Shown one piece after another: positions 62,071 through 64,000 of a stretch of 64,000 nt of DNA. Numbering within the stretch: the first letter of the stretch is position 1; the number at the start of each line of letters is the position of its first letter. Both the position numbers and the translations under genes were made by a program. The stretch lies in assembly GCF_024807225.1 (NCBI RefSeq), contig NZ_JANUCO010000001.1:2790001-2854000 (forward strand). Reading direction: 5' to 3'. Origin of the DNA: Chryseobacterium ginsenosidimutans. Its GTDB lineage: Bacteria > Bacteroidota > Bacteroidia > Flavobacteriales > Weeksellaceae. Under the pieces are notes generated by a model, which saw nothing but the letters and a program-made list of their open reading frames with translations, had not been told where the DNA came from and searched no databases.

Positions 62071-62916
62071 TTATTTTTTAAGATAATTGATAATTCCAAT
62101 CACATCATCTTTCCCGAAACCTGCATCATGAGCGGCTTGATACGTCTCAATCAAAGTGTTGGACAAAGGAAGATCTGCGCCTGCGTTTTTTGCCAGTACA
62201 ATATCTTTCAACATTAGATCCAAAGCAAAGGCGGCATCATAATTATCATCGATCAACAATGGAGTTTTTACTTTTGTAGCGCCACTTCCGCTTGCGCTTT
62301 CGTTGATGATTTCAAGCATATCTTTTCGCTCAATTCCCAGTTTATCAGACAATAAAATGGTTTCTGCCAATCCTTGATAAATCGTTGAAATAAAATAATT
62401 AACGGATAATTTCGCAGCCAGTCCTTTTCCGTTTTCACCTAAATGTTTTACCTGTTTTCCTAATTTTTCAAAATAGGGAAGAACTCTTTCCAGATCTTTT
62501 TCTTCACCACCGACCATGATTATCAAAGTCCCATCTGCAGCAGGTTTTGTACTTCCGGCAACCGGCGCATCGAGAAAAGAACCTTCTTTTATTTTAAGAG
62601 CATTTGCAATTTCCTTGCTCACTTCAGGAGAAATTGTACTCATATCAACGAATAATTTCCCGGAAATATTTAATGTTAAAACTTCTTCGTAGACTGCTTT
62701 TACAGCGTCATCATTGGTTAACATCGTGAAAATAACATCCGAACTTTTCACCAAATCTGAAACATTTTTATAAACGACAGAGTTTTCTTTAAAATCTTCA
62801 GCTTTTTCAACCGTTCTGTTATAAACGGAAAGAGGAAATCCTGCTTTTTCTAAATTTTTCGCCATCGGATATCCCATATTTCCGAGTCCGATGAATCCTA
62901 ATTTTTCTGTACTCAT
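62071..62916 (-). CDS. 3-Hydroxyisobutyrate dehydrogenase-like NAD(P)-dependent oxidoreductase
   Basis: A 281-residue beta-hydroxyacid dehydrogenase. It has the Rossmann start LGFIGLGNMGYPMAKNLEKAG, the substrate motif FLDAPVAGSTKPAADGTL, and the catalytic Lys in GLAAKLSVNYFI. The family includes 3-hydroxyisobutyrate, tartronate semialdehyde and succinic semialdehyde reductases; the substrate is not clear. Confidence 0.88.
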   Translation of the reverse strand: MSTEKLGFIGLGNMGYPMAKNLEKAGFPLSVYNRTVEKAEDFKENSVVYKNVSDLVKSSDVIFTMLTNDDAVKAVYEEVLTLNISGKLFVDMSTISPEVSKEIANALKIKEGSFLDAPVAGSTKPAADGTLIIMVGGEEKDLERVLPYFEKLGKQVKHLGENGKGLAAKLSVNYFISTIYQGLAETILLSDKLGIERKDMLEIINESASGSGATKVKTPLLIDDNYDAAFALDLMLKDIVLAKNAGADLPLSNTLIETYQAAHDAGFGKDDVIGIINYLKK

Positions 62917-62974
62917 TTTATAATTTATTAATTAAAATACGTCAAATTTATGCCTAATATTTGTACCCTGCATC

Positions 62975-63060
62975 ACGCAGCCCGACTTGAGCGGAAATCC
63001 TTTTGTGAGGAGGAACGACGAACAAAAGATTGGGAGCGGAAGGCGGATAAGCTGCCCAAA
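62975..63060 (+). repeat. Dispersed intergenic repeat, same family as 15711-15838
   Basis: A GC-rich 86-bp insert in the AT-rich gap. It begins CGCAGCCCGACTTGAGCGG and ends GCGGATAAGCTGCCC; inside, CTTTTGT and ACAAAAG frame GAGGAGGAACGACG. The GGAGGA core and GCGGATAAGCT-like end resemble the leu-operon copy. Confidence 0.7.
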
Positions 63061-63122
63061 TAAATAATTTCAGACAACTTATTGCTAGATATGACGAATT
63101 TTCATTTTATTCGTTTTAAAAT

Positions 63123-64000
63123 TTACTTTATGTGACTGTAAAAATCTGGCGTAGGATTCAGTCTTTTATTTTGCCATTGATGCCAATAAGGATAAATCGG
63201 AGGAACTTCACTTGCTTTGTCCAATTTTTCAACCTGTTCGCGGGTAAGATTCCAGCCGACAGCTTCAAGGTTTTGTTTTAATTGCTCCTCGTTTCTTGCA
63301 CCAATAATAATACTGGAAACCGTAGGACGCTGCAACAGCCAGTTTAAAGCAACCTGGGCAACGTTTTTGCCCACTTCTGCAGCCACTTCTTCCAACGCAT
63401 CGATGGTGTTGTAAAAAATTTCTTCCTGAACCACCGCTTCCGGAACCGGACTTCCACCTTGTGCGATTCTGCTGTCCTGAGGAATCGGTTTATTTCTTCC
63501 GTATTTTCCGCTCAAACGTCCTGATGAAAGGGGAGACCAAACAATAGCTCCTACATTTTGGTCTAATCCGAGAGGCATCAATTCCCATTCGTATTCGCGG
63601 TTTGCTAATGAATAATAAACCTGATGAGCGATATATTTGCTCCAGCCATATTTTTCTGAAACGCCGACAGACTTCATTAAACCCCAACCTGAAAAATTGG
63701 AAGCCGCGATATAACGGACTTTTCCGCTGGTTACTAATTCGTCTAAAACCTTCAAAGTTTCTTCAACAGGCGTATTTCCGTCGAAACCGTGCATGTGATA
63801 AATGTCGATATAATCTGTTCCCAACCGTTTCAGACTTCCTTCGATCTGCTTTAAAATATGTGTCCTGGAAGAACCTTGATTCAACGGATTTTCACCAAAA
63901 GTAAAAGTTGATTTGGTTGATAAAATAAGTTTGTCCCTGGAAATTCCTTTAATGGCTTCACCCAAAACTTCTTCCGATTTTCCGTCAGAATAAATATCTG
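63123..64000 (-). CDS. Aldo/keto reductase, N-terminus outside the window
   Basis: The frame is open to the window edge (DIYSDGKSEEVLGEAIK), so the first part of the gene is missing. Visible: LSTKSTFTFGENPL, YIDIYHMHGFDGNTPVEETL (the catalytic His-containing strand), IAASNFSGWGL and IIIGARNEEQLKQNL (NADPH-binding). The C-terminus (PYWHQWQNKRLNPTP) is complete. Substrate unknown; related to YajO/voltage-gated-channel-beta type AKRs. Confidence 0.9.
   Translation of the reverse strand, partial: DIYSDGKSEEVLGEAIKGISRDKLILSTKSTFTFGENPLNQGSSRTHILKQIEGSLKRLGTDYIDIYHMHGFDGNTPVEETLKVLDELVTSGKVRYIAASNFSGWGLMKSVGVSEKYGWSKYIAHQVYYSLANREYEWELMPLGLDQNVGAIVWSPLSSGRLSGKYGRNKPIPQDSRIAQGGSPVPEAVVQEEIFYNTIDALEEVAAEVGKNVAQVALNWLLQRPTVSSIIIGARNEEQLKQNLEAVGWNLTREQVEKLDKASEVPPIYPYWHQWQNKRLNPTPDFYSHIK

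Overview
The window looks like chromosome from a low-GC member of the Bacteroidota, most likely a Chryseobacterium-type flavobacterium (Weeksellaceae). The genus is inferred. Direct support: several large secreted proteins end in type A T9SS sorting domains (YPNPAKD motifs), many genes lack a Shine-Dalgarno sequence but have the Bacteroidota -7 box TAnnTTTG close upstream, and the window has a TonB receptor, PorT-like barrels, a HisB phosphatase/dehydratase fusion and YtxJ/YfiT bacillithiol-type proteins. No rRNA, tRNA, prophage or CRISPR array was recognised.

Layout. 1-4.1 kb: end of a his operon (hisC-hisB-hisH-hisA-hisF-hisIE). 4.3-6.5 kb: two tandem secreted M28 peptidases. 6.6-11.2 kb: translation genes rplT, rpmI, infC and thrS (minus strand) with an alpha/beta hydrolase between infC and rpmI. 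13.0-17.6 kb: leucine operon leuA-leuC-leuD-leuB, split by a repeat. 17.8-24.4 kb: small acidic/hydrophilic protein, DUF4230, thioredoxin-like and MazG-like proteins, a secreted metzincin protease and an acyl-CoA dehydrogenase. 24.6-30.3 kb: secreted endonuclease I, a SatD/DUF3307 pair with a striking operator array, then purC and purF. 30.4-35.5 kb: three barrel paralogs, aroB and an rluB-type pseudouridine synthase. 35.7-45.8 kb: pncA, a DEAD-box helicase, a tightly overlapped five-gene cluster with bacillithiol-type proteins, a MocR/EamA divergent pair, a Crp-type regulator, CinA-like and SDR genes. 45.9-50.2 kb: two-component system interrupted by a four-helix-bundle gene cassette, PAP2 phosphatase, TauE/SafE. 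50.3-64 kb: AraC regulators, a flavodoxin-RidA fusion, a TonB receptor with a secreted tyrosine phosphatase, a TetR-controlled membrane operon, an SDR gene with paired FNR boxes, and dehydrogenase/aldo-keto reductase genes.

The most interesting points are: (1) SatD, which has a GGDEF-like motif and a C-terminal HTH, behind three operator copies at an exact 29-bp period, followed by a DUF3307 membrane protein with four His/Asp i,i+4 pairs; (2) a four-helix-bundle cassette whose precise removal would restore an overlapping stop/start junction between response regulator and kinase genes; (3) five frameshifted genes, every one repaired by removing a single A from an AAA run on the coding strand; (4) matching 11-bp direct repeats before the response regulator gene and the PAP2 gene; (5) two FNR-type boxes at near-canonical activator positions before an SDR gene beside a frameshifted Crp gene; (6) infC with no standard start codon in its full reading frame, probably starting at ATA; (7) a shared TTGGCAAG-n-AATTTG promoter motif before three barrel paralogs. 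All positions were read by eye, without database searches.
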